NCBI GenBank assembly: GCA_025964775.1
Contig: JAOPYE010000040.1
Span: 186,001-250,000, forward strand
Reading direction: 5' to 3'
Length of the DNA: 64,000 nucleotides
Source of the DNA: Marmoricola sp.
GTDB taxonomy: Bacteria; Actinomycetota; Actinomycetes; Propionibacteriales; Nocardioidaceae
In this document: positions 23,480 through 33,003 of the stretch, piece after piece
Layout: each line of letters opens with the position of its first letter
Position numbering within the stretch: position 1 is the stretch's first letter
The notes under the pieces: generated by a model
Database searches by the model: none
Seen by the model: only the letters and a program-made list of their open reading frames with translations
What the model was told of the DNA's origin: nothing
Made by a program: the position numbers and the translations under genes

Positions 23480-25635
23480 CCACGATGGGATGCCGAGCGC
23501 GACGGCGACTGTCTGCCGCGATGCTGACCGTGCTCGTCGCGGTCCTGGCGGTCTTCGTGCCGCTCGGAGCAGCGCCGGCCCAGGCGACGGCGACGTACAG
23601 GATCATGATCACGGGTGACTCGATCACGCAGGGCTCGTCGGGCGACTACACCTGGCGCTATCGCCTGTGGAACAAGCTCGCGACCACGGCCCCCGGAGCG
23701 GTGTCATTCGTCGGTGTGCGCACCGACCTCTACGACAACGTCAACAACAAGCAGGGCTCGCAGTACTACGCGGCCAGCTTCCCGGCCAAGGCCCACAGTG
23801 CTCTGTGGGGCGACTCGTTCCAGGCCGAGCTGGGCAACATCGGCAGTCAGGTCACCTCGACCGGGGCGAACGTCCTGGTCGTGATGCTCGGGAGCAACGA
23901 CCTGGCCTACCTGACGTCACCGGCCGCGACAATCGACAAGCTCAGGACCTACATCCAGCGCGCCCGGGCGGCCCATCCGGGCATCGACGTGGTCGTCGGT
24001 GAGGTCCTCGACCGCTACGACCCCTGGACCAAGACGTACCAGCTCACCGCCCAGGTGAACGACTACGCGTCGCGGGTGCACACCCTGGCGAGCCAGCTGA
24101 GCACGAGCAGCGAACGCGTGGTGGTCGCACCCACGCGCACGGGTTGGGATCCGGCCACCATGACCTGGGACGGCACCCACCCGAACCCGACGGGGGAGGC
24201 CCTGATCGCCCAGCGGATATCGCAGGGACTTGCCCAGCTCGGGATCGGTTCGACAAGCCCTGACGTCAGCGGACCTCACGCCTGGGGTGTGGCCGGACCG
24301 ACCCCGGTGCTCACTCCCGGCTCGGAGCACGTGGGTCTCAGGTGGGACCGGGCGCCGAGCGGGGCGACCGGCATGTTCATCGAACAGCGCCTGACCAACA
24401 CGAACGAACCGTGGACGCGGCTCCCGTACCCCGTGGCGGGAGACGGCTGGACAGCGACCCTGCTGGTCGCCGGCGGGACGTATCAGTACAGGCTGGTTCC
24501 GTCGAAAGGGTTCAGCACCGGCGTTGCCGGTCCCGCTGCGCAGGCAACGGCGAGTGGCCCTGCCCTCGGAGCCATCGGTTCAGTGAGCGGCACAGCCGTG
24601 GGTGCCTCGTCGTACGGCGGACAAGCTGCGGCCGTGACCTGGTCGGCGTCGACGAACGCAACGGCGTACCTGCTCTCGTACCGGATGCTGAGCAACGGCT
24701 CGATCGCGTGGAGCGACCTGCCCTACCCGGTGACGCAGAGATCCTGGACCTTCGAGCCGCTGTACCAGGGGCGGCGCTACCAGTTCAGGATCCTGCCGTC
24801 CCGCGGCTACCTCCACGGACAATGGGCAGCCAGCTCACCGGTCCGCATGAAGGGGTGGCCCGCAAACAGTGTCCAGGTCTCGCTCGGTGACTCCTACTCC
24901 GCCGGCATGGGATCGGAGGACGGCTACTACGGTTCCCCGAGCTGCCTGCGGAGCACCCAGGCGTGGCCGAACAAGATCTTCTCGGCGTTCCGGGTCGCGA
25001 TGTCGTTGCAGGCCTGCCCGGGCGCCCAGGTGCCGGACGTGCGTGGGCAGCTCTCGGGCATGAACTCGTTCTTCGCGGCGCGTCCCGGCAAGGCGCAGCT
25101 GGTCACGTTGACCGTTGGCGGCAACGATCTGGGATTCGGGGACGAGCTCGCCAAGTGTGTCGCGACGGATTGCACCGGCGACGAGTCGTACATCGCCGGG
25201 TTGATTCCCGCGCTTCACACCCACCTGAAGGACCTGTACAGCCAGATCAAGGGCGCGCAGCCGTACGCCGACGTCATCGCCGGCGGGTATCCGGATGTGG
25301 TCGATCAGAGCGGCACCTCGGGAAACCTCGCGTGCATCGGTCTGTCCGACTTCGAAAGGGACATGGTGGACCGGCTCACCCTGGCCCTCAACGCGACCAT
25401 CACCTCGGCTGCGCAGGCAGCCGGGATCTGGAGCGTCGGGCAGGGTGTCCGCTACGAGTTCGCCGGGCACGGCGCGTGCGCCGCTGGCATCGACGCCTGG
25501 ATCAACGCGTTCATCGGCACGGCACCGCCAGACGGGGGTCTTCCCATCGATCCGAGGTCGTTCCACCCGAACGGAAGCGGCCAATCGGCCTACGCGATCG
25601 CGTTCACCAACGCGCTCAACTCGGCCATGAGATGA
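23476..25635 (+). CDS. Secreted tandem SGNH hydrolase (two esterase domains)
   Basis: A 719-residue exported protein (from GTG 23476; ATG 23485 is the alternative). A signal peptide ends near AAPAQA (residues ~32-37). Domain 1 (~40-255) is an SGNH/GDSL hydrolase: GDSITQG with Ser49, GSND, and DGTHPN with Asp232 and His235. A middle region (~270-460) has two fibronectin-III-like repeats (LRWDRAPSGATGMFI, VTWSASTNATAYLLSYR). Domain 2 (~465-719) is another SGNH hydrolase: GDSYSAG with Ser473, VGGNDLGFGD, and SFHPNGSG with His697. Both active sites appear complete. It probably removes acyl or acetyl groups from an envelope polysaccharide. Coupled by 4-base overlaps to genes 22718 and 25632. Confidence 0.88.
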   Translation: MTTMGCRARRRLSAAMLTVLVAVLAVFVPLGAAPAQATATYRIMITGDSITQGSSGDYTWRYRLWNKLATTAPGAVSFVGVRTDLYDNVNNKQGSQYYAASFPAKAHSALWGDSFQAELGNIGSQVTSTGANVLVVMLGSNDLAYLTSPAATIDKLRTYIQRARAAHPGIDVVVGEVLDRYDPWTKTYQLTAQVNDYASRVHTLASQLSTSSERVVVAPTRTGWDPATMTWDGTHPNPTGEALIAQRISQGLAQLGIGSTSPDVSGPHAWGVAGPTPVLTPGSEHVGLRWDRAPSGATGMFIEQRLTNTNEPWTRLPYPVAGDGWTATLLVAGGTYQYRLVPSKGFSTGVAGPAAQATASGPALGAIGSVSGTAVGASSYGGQAAAVTWSASTNATAYLLSYRMLSNGSIAWSDLPYPVTQRSWTFEPLYQGRRYQFRILPSRGYLHGQWAASSPVRMKGWPANSVQVSLGDSYSAGMGSEDGYYGSPSCLRSTQAWPNKIFSAFRVAMSLQACPGAQVPDVRGQLSGMNSFFAARPGKAQLVTLTVGGNDLGFGDELAKCVATDCTGDESYIAGLIPALHTHLKDLYSQIKGAQPYADVIAGGYPDVVDQSGTSGNLACIGLSDFERDMVDRLTLALNATITSAAQAAGIWSVGQGVRYEFAGHGACAAGIDAWINAFIGTAPPDGGLPIDPRSFHPNGSGQSAYAIAFTNALNSAMR

Positions 25636-26339
25636 CAGGGACCCGCGCGGCGGCCATGCTGCTCGGCGTCCTGCTGGTCGTGCCCGGGTGTGCATCTGGA
25701 GGTGGTACCGCCTCCCCGGGGACACGGCCTCTGACGCACCCGCCGCGCGACCCTCCGTCGTTGATCCCACTGCCGTCGACGCTTCAGGCGACAACCACCC
25801 CACGCCCGCTGACGGGGCAGCCCTCCCTGGTCGTTGCACAGAACGACGCGAAGGCTGGGCGGTCGCGGGCAGCCGCGGAGCAGTTCGCGTTGGAGGCCGC
25901 GCACCTCCTCACCGACGTCCGGCCGGGGCTGTCCGGTGAGGAAGCGGTCCAGAGCCTGGCCTCGTCGTCGATGCCGGCTGCCACGCACGCCTACCTGATC
26001 CAGGACATGGACGACCAGCACAAGATGGGCCTCGAGCGGCATTTCGACACCGGGCTGGACATGTGGATTCGTTCTTTGCCGGAAGGTCCGGTCAGCGCGC
26101 CCCGCCGCGTCACGGTCGAACTCGCCACGAACCTTGCGGCCACACTGCCCGGAGGTGCTCCCGGGGGTTTTCACTTCTGGTACCGGATGCGCCTGGTCGT
26201 GATCCGCGAGGACGGGCGATGGCGTCTGGACGGATGGTCCGGCGCGCGGTCGGGGCCCACGTCCAGCGCCGAGCTCACTGCTGCCCAGCAGAAGGCCTTC
26301 CTGCTCGGCACCGGCTGGCGCCGCATTCCCGCCGCCTGA
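25632..26339 (+). CDS. Putative lipoprotein, partner of the tandem SGNH hydrolase
   Basis: A 235-residue exported protein. A short signal (MLLGVLLVVPGCASGG) gives a lipobox-like VPGC with Cys20. A proline/threonine linker follows, then a domain (FALEAAHLLTDVRPGLSGEEAV ... FWYRMRLVVIREDGRWRLDGWSG) resembling that of gene 22718. ATG 25632 overlaps the hydrolase stop (ATGA). It could position or regulate the hydrolase at the membrane surface. No enzymatic motif is visible. Confidence 0.75.
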   Translation: MTGTRAAAMLLGVLLVVPGCASGGGTASPGTRPLTHPPRDPPSLIPLPSTLQATTTPRPLTGQPSLVVAQNDAKAGRSRAAAEQFALEAAHLLTDVRPGLSGEEAVQSLASSSMPAATHAYLIQDMDDQHKMGLERHFDTGLDMWIRSLPEGPVSAPRRVTVELATNLAATLPGGAPGGFHFWYRMRLVVIREDGRWRLDGWSGARSGPTSSAELTAAQQKAFLLGTGWRRIPAA

Positions 26340-26360
26340 GCCACCAACGCGCCCGGAGCG

Positions 26361-27377
26361 TCAGCCCTGGAGGATCGCGGCCACCTCGGCGGAGGCGAAG
26401 AAAGGCTCGAGTCGAGCCCGCAGCAACGCTTCGAGCTCGCCCGAGCGCTGAGCGGCCAGCAGCACCCTGGGCACGATCGCCGTGGCGTGGGCGACCAGGT
26501 CGTCGCGGGTCAGGCCGAGGTCCTCGACGAGGTTGCTCGCCGGCAGGTCGCCGTACACCGAGAAGAAGCCGTCGACGAGAGCATCGAGGAGCGCCAGGAC
26601 CGGTTCGGTCGGAGCGCCCGCGATGACGATGTCCTGGAGGAGCCCGGCGATGCGGTGCACGTCGTCGCGCGTGCTCACGTCCCTGAGCCGGGTGACCGGC
26701 TGGTCGGCGTACAGGTCGAACACCTCGAGCACGGCGTCGTGGGTGGTCGGGTCCTTGAGGGTCTCGACGACCACCTTGTTGAGGCGCCGCATCGCGAACG
26801 TCGCCCCCTTGCCCGCAGTGTCGCCGAGCACCTGCTGGAGCTGCTTGTCGGCGGCGCCGAGGACCTTGCCGGCGGCACTGGTCCCGAACGACATCAGTGA
26901 TCCGACGCCGGGGATCTTGTCCGCGACCGCCTGGTTCATCGCCACGACGTCGTTCACGATCCGGCCGACGAACTTCGAGGCGAGGGACGCGACGAGCGGG
27001 CTCTCGGTGAGCTGGTCCAGGAACTTCTCGATGAGGTCGGTCATGGCCAGGACCTCGGTGGCGAGGCTGGAGACGTGCTCGCGATCGATGAGGTCGGCGA
27101 GGGTGAACGTCTCGGTCGGGCCGTCGTACGCGACGTCGGCCGCGGTGGCCACCAGCGTGCTCGCGGCCGTGCTCGCCGGGACGGTGCCGGCGATGAGGCG
27201 GGCCAGGTGCTTGATGTCGTCGGGGCGGGCGAGGTCGCCGACGCTCACGTTCGCGCCGATCTTCAGCAGGGCATCGACCTCTGCGGCGATCCGATCCTCG
27301 ACGCCCGGTCCGGTCAGCTGGGCAACCAGCCAGGCGATCTGGGCGTCGAGGAGTCGGTCGGCAACGGGGTCAGCCAT
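26361..27377 (-). CDS. Conserved-looking hypothetical helical protein, 338 residues
   Basis: Soluble, strongly helical and alanine/leucine-rich, without signal peptide or cysteines. I do not recognise a family. There are repeated helical hairpins (LLDALVDGFFSVYGDLPASNLVEDLGLTRDDLVAHATAIVP) and a glycine-containing middle (ADKIPGVGSLMSFGTSAAGKVLGAADKQL) that could bind membranes or peptides. ATG 27377 begins the coding pattern. It is co-directional with the secreted Ig-like gene behind it, with only 15 bases between. Confidence 0.65.
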   Translation of the reverse strand: MADPVADRLLDAQIAWLVAQLTGPGVEDRIAAEVDALLKIGANVSVGDLARPDDIKHLARLIAGTVPASTAASTLVATAADVAYDGPTETFTLADLIDREHVSSLATEVLAMTDLIEKFLDQLTESPLVASLASKFVGRIVNDVVAMNQAVADKIPGVGSLMSFGTSAAGKVLGAADKQLQQVLGDTAGKGATFAMRRLNKVVVETLKDPTTHDAVLEVFDLYADQPVTRLRDVSTRDDVHRIAGLLQDIVIAGAPTEPVLALLDALVDGFFSVYGDLPASNLVEDLGLTRDDLVAHATAIVPRVLLAAQRSGELEALLRARLEPFFASAEVAAILQG

Positions 27378-27392
27378 GCCGACAGCCTAGGG

Positions 27393-29315
27393 TCACGGGC
27401 TGGAGACGCTGCCTCCGTTCGTGACGGTGAGCGCCGACGTCTCCTGGCAGGTGGCCGGGATGCTGCGTTGGGCGGGATTGGTGCTGTCGTAGCGGACCTG
27501 CCAGGAGTACGGCCCCGATGCACTGTGCGGCGTCGTGTTCGACGTGCCCACGGTCTGCGGGGAAAGTCCGCCCACCGTGCTCGAGGTCGAGTACAGCGCC
27601 GTGCCCGAACAGTTGCTGGACCCGAAGAGGTCGAAATACGCCGTGCCGGCGAGCGTCCCCCCGGCGGGAGCCGAGACCGTGATCGAGTCGTTCGGGACCC
27701 AGGTCTGCGCGGTCGAGAGTGTCGACGCGACGGTGGTCACGGTGACGTCCTCGGCCGCGTCGTCGCACACGGTGTTGTGGGTGGTGGGATTCGTGTTCGG
27801 CGACGAACCCGAATAGTTGGCGACCCAGTGATACGTACCCGCCTGCGTCGGCACGAACTGCGGGTCCGGAGTGCCGTAGCTGCCGTCTCCGTGCACCGCG
27901 ACGGTCGGGGAGGTGTAGACGAGGCTCCCGCATCCCGAGCTGCTCGGCCCGTAGAGCAGGAAGGTGATCGTGCCACCTGCAGCCGAACCGGTGGCTCCCG
28001 TCAGGTTGATGACCGGGTTGGCCGGTTGCGCGGTCGTGCCGGTCAGCGAGGCCGAGTCCGTCACCGGTTGCCCGATGAGCTGGGTGGGGCCAGCGGTGGT
28101 CGCCACGGCAGGTGTCGCCGGGTTGACGGTGAAACACTCACCGGAGCTCGACTCGGTCACGCTCGGGATCCCGTTCGCGGTGTCGCCGCTGAAGGAGCTT
28201 CGCCAGCAGTAGCGTCCCGCTGAGGTGACGTACGCCGTCGGCGAATTGACCGTTGCCGGATAGCTCCCCCCGGTCAGCGACGTCGAACCGACGGCAGTTC
28301 CGCCCGTCGAGCAGGTAGCCGGAGCATCCACCTTGCACAGGGTGAAGGAGACCGAACCGCTCGGTGTCGCCGAACCTCCGGCCAGGCCGACCACCGCGGA
28401 ATCCGTGACGCCCACGGCTCCTGAGCCGATCGCCAGACCGGTGGCCGGAATCGAGGCACCGGTACTGGTCTTGGGCGTGGTCGCGATCGTCGCCGTGCAG
28501 TTCGTGATCGGCGGGGTCTGCTGGAGGATCGTGTCCTTGTAGTCGGCCGAGTCCGAGTTGCCGGTCACCGTGCTGGGGATCGTGTTGGCGAAGGACTTGC
28601 AGGCATTGCTGCCGCCGAAGATGGTCGCAGTCAGGTCCACCGCGGCCTCTCCGCGATACCCGTCAGGGCTGAACGCTGCCTGGGACACCGTGGTGTCCAG
28701 GGGGACCCCCGCACCGAGCGTCAGGTGTCCTGCCGAATCCGCCGACCAGGTCCGCAGGACCAGCGCGGTGCTGCTCCCGCTCTGGTCCCACAGGATCATG
28801 AAGTCACCCGCCCTGCGGTTCGCCCACGGGTTGCAGTTCGCGATCAGCTGGGCATCGGTCGCGGTGCCGTAGGCGCACCCCGCCGGCGCCGCGTTCTGCA
28901 TGAACTCGTAGGCGATGAAGCCGCTACCGCTGTTCGAGTCGCGCTCCCAGGCGAAGTAGAGCCAGTCGTGGCCGGTCGCGGTGTCCTTGGCCGTGGTCAG
29001 CCAGGCGCGGCGAAGATCGACCTGCGCGTTCGGGTTGGTCAAGGCGAGCATCGGCGTCGGTGCGCTCTGGATCACGCCGATCTTCGTGGTGCTCGCGTTC
29101 ATCGGGCCGATCTCCTTGACGTTCCCGAACGCGTCCGAGAGCTGTGGGGGAGTCGGGGTCGTGTCCGGGACGACGCCGTCGATGCTGAACGGGCCGCTCG
29201 CAGCGCGGGCAGGGCCCAGGGGCACGACAGCCCCGGCCAGTGCCAGCACGATGGCTGCGACGAATCCGGCTCGACGGCGTAGGCGTGAGGAACGTGCTGT
29301 CGATGGTGTGCTCAT
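27393..29315 (-). CDS. Secreted protein with Ig-like repeats
   Basis: A 640-residue exported protein from ATG 29315. The signal peptide is AGFVAAIVLALAGAVVPLGPARA. Residues ~38-270 form a unique N-terminal region (DWLYFAWERDSNSGSGFIAYEFMQN, GDFMILWDQSG), beta-rich and found in actinobacterial surface proteins. The rest has at least three Ig-like repeats, each with a pattern like GTITFLLYGPSSSGC ... GTYHWVANYSG ... C, giving paired cysteines. No sortase signal or anchor is visible, so it is probably released. The start lies beside the palindrome CAGAGGG-c-CCCTCTG (29316-29330), which may affect translation. Confidence 0.75.
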   Translation of the reverse strand: MSTPSTARSSRLRRRAGFVAAIVLALAGAVVPLGPARAASGPFSIDGVVPDTTPTPPQLSDAFGNVKEIGPMNASTTKIGVIQSAPTPMLALTNPNAQVDLRRAWLTTAKDTATGHDWLYFAWERDSNSGSGFIAYEFMQNAAPAGCAYGTATDAQLIANCNPWANRRAGDFMILWDQSGSSTALVLRTWSADSAGHLTLGAGVPLDTTVSQAAFSPDGYRGEAAVDLTATIFGGSNACKSFANTIPSTVTGNSDSADYKDTILQQTPPITNCTATIATTPKTSTGASIPATGLAIGSGAVGVTDSAVVGLAGGSATPSGSVSFTLCKVDAPATCSTGGTAVGSTSLTGGSYPATVNSPTAYVTSAGRYCWRSSFSGDTANGIPSVTESSSGECFTVNPATPAVATTAGPTQLIGQPVTDSASLTGTTAQPANPVINLTGATGSAAGGTITFLLYGPSSSGCGSLVYTSPTVAVHGDGSYGTPDPQFVPTQAGTYHWVANYSGSSPNTNPTTHNTVCDDAAEDVTVTTVASTLSTAQTWVPNDSITVSAPAGGTLAGTAYFDLFGSSNCSGTALYSTSSTVGGLSPQTVGTSNTTPHSASGPYSWQVRYDSTNPAQRSIPATCQETSALTVTNGGSVSSP

Positions 29316-29610
29316 CAGAGGGCCCCTCTGGTCACCCGTACGCGATCCGCGCACGGACGGTGCACCACGCCGACGCCCCGAGTCCATCGACCCGAGCCCG
29401 CGGCCGGCAACGCTTCCCCGCTGACCTGGTGCCAGTCCCCGCGCCGCCACTTGTCATGACACGCCTGTCTCCCCTGGCCAGCAATAGCCACATCGGGTCA
29501 GCCCGGAAAGTCCGGTCCGTCCCCACGGCCGTGATGCAGCGCAGCGCGCGGCGTTGGGTAGGGTCGGGACCGCTGGGTGCGTGTTGGCGCGTCCCGGAAG
29601 AGGAGGGCTC
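29316..29610. promoter_or_regulatory. Divergent region upstream of glmU
   Basis: A 295-base non-coding gap between the Ig-like gene (minus) and glmU (plus). It contains CAGAGGG-c-CCCTCTG at 29316-29330, next to the Ig-like gene start, and the perfect 10-base palindrome TGTCATGACA at 29452-29461. Many actinobacteria carry a tRNA-Gln gene before glmU; I looked for one here and saw no cloverleaf. Promoter hexamers are not convincing. Confidence 0.3.
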
Positions 29611-31098
29611 GTGTCGCAGGAGATCACCGTCATCGTGCTGGCCGCCGGTGGCGGAACCCGGATGAAGTCCAAGACGATGAAGGTGCTGCACCCCATCGCC
29701 GGACGCAGCATGATCGGGCACGTCCTGCACGCTGCCGCTGCCCTCGAGCCGGCGCACATCGTCGCGGTCGTGGGCAACCAGCGCGAGCAGGTCGGCGCGC
29801 ACATCGAGCACCTCGTGCCGGGCGTCGTCCTGGCAGTCCAGGAGACCCAGGAGGGGACCGGGCACGCGGTCCTGATGGGCTGGGAGGCCCTGCCTGCCGA
29901 AGCCCGGACGGGCACCGTCATCGTCGCGTACGGCGACACACCACTCCTGCAGGGCGAGAGCCTGGCGGCCTTCGCAGACTTCCACCGGGCCTCGGACGAC
30001 GCGATGAGCATCCTGACCGGGGTCGTGGCGGACCCCTCCGGCTACGGGCGCATCGTCCGCGGGGCCGACGGTGGTGTCGAGGCGATCGTGGAGGAGAAGG
30101 ACGCGACTTCGGAGCAGGCCCGGATCACCGAGATCAACAGCGGGATCCTGGCCTTCGACGCGGAGTTCCTCGACGTGGCGCTCCCGCTGATCACGAACAG
30201 CAACGCCAAGGGCGAGTACTACCTGACCGACACCGTGCACCTGGCCCGCCAGCACGGACGTTCGGTCGGCGCGTTCGCGATCGGCGACGTGATGCAGACC
30301 GAGGGCGCCAATGACCGGGTCCAGCTGGCTGCACTTGCCGCCGAGATGAACCGCCGGATCCTGGACCGCTGGATGCGCGACGGGGTCACGATCGTCGATC
30401 CGACCAGCACCTGGATCGACGCCGACGTGAAGCTCGCCGCCGACGTGACGATCCTGCCCGGGGTGCAGCTCCTCGGCACCACCGTCGTCGACGAGGACGC
30501 GGTGATCGGCCCGGACAGCACGCTGCGCGATGTCGAGGTCGGCGCGGGTGCGCGCGTCGTACGGACCCACGGCGAGCTGGCGGTGATCGGTGCTCGGGCC
30601 GCCGTCGGGCCCTTCTCCTACCTCCGCCCCGGCACCGAGCTGGGTGCCGACGGCAAGATCGGCGCGTTCGTCGAGACCAAGAACGCGAGCATCGGCGAGG
30701 GCGCCAAGGTCCCGCACCTCTCCTACGTCGGCGACGCGAGCATCGGCGAGGGTGCCAACATCGGGGCCGGCACGATCTTCGCCAACTACGACGGAGTCTC
30801 CAAGCACCGCACCGTGATCGGTGCGCACGCGAAGACAGCGAGCAACAACACGTTCGTCGCCCCGGTGACCATCGGCGACGGCGCCGCGACCGGAGCCGGC
30901 AGCGTCATCCGACGCGATGTTCCGCCCGGATCACTTGCGGTGACCACCGGCACGCAGCGCCACTACGACCAGTGGGCCCAGAAGAGGCGAGCCGGCACGG
31001 CGCAGGCCCGCGCCGCCGAGGCAGCCGCCGGACGAGAAGATCGTCCAGATGCTGGCACGTCGGCAGGTCCGGTTTCCGAGACACCCGCCGGTGAGTGA
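29611..31098 (+). CDS. glmU: Bifunctional GlcNAc-1-P uridyltransferase/glucosamine-1-P acetyltransferase
   Basis: A 495-residue cytoplasmic enzyme making UDP-GlcNAc for peptidoglycan and surface glycans. The N-terminal pyrophosphorylase has LAAGGGTRMKSKTMKVLHPIAG, QEGTGHAV and YGDTPLL. The C-terminal half is a left-handed beta-helix acetyltransferase with hexapeptide repeats (IGPDSTLRDVEVGAGARV, IGAFVETKNASIGEGAKV, NNTFVAPVTIGDG). The last ~35 residues are a disordered Ala/Arg/Glu-rich tail. GTG 29611 is chosen because GGAGG lies just upstream and homology starts there. It heads the conserved glmU-prs-rplY-pth series. Confidence 0.96.
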   Translation: MSQEITVIVLAAGGGTRMKSKTMKVLHPIAGRSMIGHVLHAAAALEPAHIVAVVGNQREQVGAHIEHLVPGVVLAVQETQEGTGHAVLMGWEALPAEARTGTVIVAYGDTPLLQGESLAAFADFHRASDDAMSILTGVVADPSGYGRIVRGADGGVEAIVEEKDATSEQARITEINSGILAFDAEFLDVALPLITNSNAKGEYYLTDTVHLARQHGRSVGAFAIGDVMQTEGANDRVQLAALAAEMNRRILDRWMRDGVTIVDPTSTWIDADVKLAADVTILPGVQLLGTTVVDEDAVIGPDSTLRDVEVGAGARVVRTHGELAVIGARAAVGPFSYLRPGTELGADGKIGAFVETKNASIGEGAKVPHLSYVGDASIGEGANIGAGTIFANYDGVSKHRTVIGAHAKTASNNTFVAPVTIGDGAATGAGSVIRRDVPPGSLAVTTGTQRHYDQWAQKRRAGTAQARAAEAAAGREDRPDAGTSAGPVSETPAGE

Positions 31099-31149
31099 CA
31101 ATCGGACTGACGCACGTCAAACGTCGAGGGTCCGCGAGGAGTACCCAGG

Positions 31150-32130
31150 GTGAGCGGTATGAAGAAGACCACCGAGAAGAACCTCATGGTGTTCTCCGGG
31201 CGGGCCCATCCCGGACTGGCGGCCGAAGTCGCCGAGGGACTCGGCACTCCGCTGGTGCCCACCGAGGCCCGCGAGTTCGCGAACTCGGAGATCTACATCC
31301 GCTACGAGGAGTCCGTCCGCGGCTGCGACGCCTTCGTGATCCAGAGCCACACGGCCCCGGTCAACGAATGGATCATGGAGCACCTGATCATGGTGGACGC
31401 GCTCAAGCGCGCCTCTGCCAAGCGGATCACCGTGGTCATGCCGTTCTGGGGCTACAGCCGCCAGGACAAGAAGCACCGCGGCCGCGAGCCGATCTCCGCG
31501 CGTCTGATGGCGGACCTCTTCAAGACAGCGGGCGCCGACCGGATCATCACCGTCGACCTGCACGCCGACCAGCTGCAGGGATTCTTCGACGGCCCGGTCG
31601 ACCATCTGATGGCGCTGCCGATCCTGGCCGACTACATCAAGGAGAAGTACGGCGACCAGCCGCTTGCCGTGGTGTCCCCGGACGCGGGGCGGATCAAGGT
31701 CGCCGAGCGCTGGTCAGAACGCCTCGGCGGCGTACCGCTGGCCTTCATCCACAAGACGCGCGACATCACCCAGGCCAACCAGGTCGTGGCCAATCGCGTG
31801 GTCGGTGACGTCAGCGGCCGCGTCTGCGTCCTGACCGACGACATCATCGACACCGGCGGCACGATCGTGAAGGCCGCCGAGGCGCTCATGGCCGACGGTG
31901 CTGCCGGGGTGATCATCGCCGCGACGCACGCGATCCTCTCCGACCCCGCGGTCGACCGGCTCAAGAACTCCCCGGCCGTCGAGATCGTGGTCACCAACAC
32001 GTTGCCGCTCTCGCCCGACTGCGAGTTCGACAAGCTGACCTGCCTCTCGATCGCCCCGCTGCTCTCGCGCGCGATCAAGGAAGTCTTCGAGGACGGCTCG
32101 GTCACGAGCATGTTCGACGGTCACGCCTGA
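31150..32130 (+). CDS. prs: Ribose-phosphate pyrophosphokinase
   Basis: A 326-residue enzyme making PRPP from ribose-5-phosphate and ATP for purine, pyrimidine, His and Trp synthesis. Motifs are VFSGRAHPGLAAEVAEGL, YSRQDKKHRGREPISARL (ATP binding), DLHADQLQGFFD, the flexible loop SPDAGRIKVAERW and the PRPP loop DDIIDTGGT. GTG 31150 has GAGGAG upstream; ATG 31159 is the alternative. It lies 51 bases after glmU and is probably co-transcribed. Confidence 0.96.
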   Translation: MSGMKKTTEKNLMVFSGRAHPGLAAEVAEGLGTPLVPTEAREFANSEIYIRYEESVRGCDAFVIQSHTAPVNEWIMEHLIMVDALKRASAKRITVVMPFWGYSRQDKKHRGREPISARLMADLFKTAGADRIITVDLHADQLQGFFDGPVDHLMALPILADYIKEKYGDQPLAVVSPDAGRIKVAERWSERLGGVPLAFIHKTRDITQANQVVANRVVGDVSGRVCVLTDDIIDTGGTIVKAAEALMADGAAGVIIAATHAILSDPAVDRLKNSPAVEIVVTNTLPLSPDCEFDKLTCLSIAPLLSRAIKEVFEDGSVTSMFDGHA

Positions 32131-32166
32131 CTCCGCTCACGATTCGCCTTGTGGCCAAGGCTTGGC

Positions 32167-32276
32167 TAGTATTTCCAGGTTGCCTCGGCGAGGGAATGCC
32201 CCGGACAGGGATGTTCCGTGATCGACGCGGTCGGTTCGTGAATCTCCATGCACCGTGCCCGTCGTGCGCGGTGCAT
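32167..32276 (+). promoter_or_regulatory. rplY leader: possible -10 element and hairpin
   Basis: The 223-base gap before rplY holds an extended -10-like TGGCTAGTAT (hexamer 32167-32172) with no good -35. About 75 bases later comes a perfect 8-bp stem ATGCACCG (32248-32255) and CGGTGCAT (32269-32276) with a 13-base loop that can add two inner pairs. There is no T-tract. It may be a transcript start followed by a structured leader that adjusts L25 synthesis. Confidence 0.4.
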
Positions 32277-32353
32277 GTCGTGTCTCCGGCCGACATTGTC
32301 GAGAGCAGCCACTGACTTCACCTTCATGAACCACGTTTCGAGGAGCGCCACCC

Positions 32354-32998
32354 ATGTCTGAAGACCTGATCAAGGCCGAGGCCCGTACCGAGTTCGGCAA
32401 GGGCGCTGCCCGCCGGATCCGCCGCGACAACAAGGTGCCTGCGGTCATCTACGGCCACGGCGAGACCCCGGTCCACGTGACCCTGCCGGCTCACGACACC
32501 CTGATGGCCCTCAAGCACGGCGGCGCCAACGCTGTCCTCAACATCGACGTCGACGGCAAGGTCCAGCTCGCGCTGACCAAGCAGGTCCAGGCCGACCCGA
32601 TCAAGGGCTTCCTCGAGCACGTCGACTTCGTCGCCGTGAAGAAGGGCGAGAAGGTCACCGTCGAGGTGCCCGTCCACCTGGTCGGCGAGGCCAACAAGGA
32701 GGCGTTCGTCCAGCTGGAGAACAACGTCGTCACCGTCGAGGCCGAAGCCACCCACATCCCCGAGTCGATCGAGGTCTCGATCGAGGGACTCCAGGCCGGC
32801 ACCCAGATCCTGGCTGCCCAGCTCGAGCTGCCGAAGGGCTCGGTCCTGATGAGCGACGCGGACCTGCTGATCGTCAACATCACCCAGGGCAAGTCCGCCG
32901 ACGCGGCCGAGGCCGAGCTCGCCGCCGACGTGGCCGAGAACGCCGGCCCGCCGGCTGAGGCTCCGATCCAGGATGCCGAGGACACCGACTCCGAGTGA
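32354..32998 (+). CDS. rplY: 50S ribosomal protein L25 / general stress protein Ctc
   Basis: A 214-residue protein with an N-terminal L25 domain that binds 5S rRNA (RTEFGKGAARRIRRDNKVPAVIYGHGE) and the C-terminal TL5/Ctc beta domain (VDFVAVKKGEKVTVEVPVHLVGEA, ESIEVSIEGLQAGTQI). An acidic tail ends in AEDTDSE. GAGG stands before ATG 32354. The gene lies between prs and pth as in many actinobacteria. A hairpin directly after the stop may separate it from pth. Confidence 0.95.
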   Translation: MSEDLIKAEARTEFGKGAARRIRRDNKVPAVIYGHGETPVHVTLPAHDTLMALKHGGANAVLNIDVDGKVQLALTKQVQADPIKGFLEHVDFVAVKKGEKVTVEVPVHLVGEANKEAFVQLENNVVTVEAEATHIPESIEVSIEGLQAGTQILAAQLELPKGSVLMSDADLLIVNITQGKSADAAEAELAADVAENAGPPAEAPIQDAEDTDSE

Positions 32999-33003
32999 GT
33001 CCT

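Noticed and set aside
29316-29610. tRNA-Gln gene upstream of glmU, as found in many actinobacteria
   Set aside because: No acceptor pairing, D-arm or T-arm could be found in the gap.
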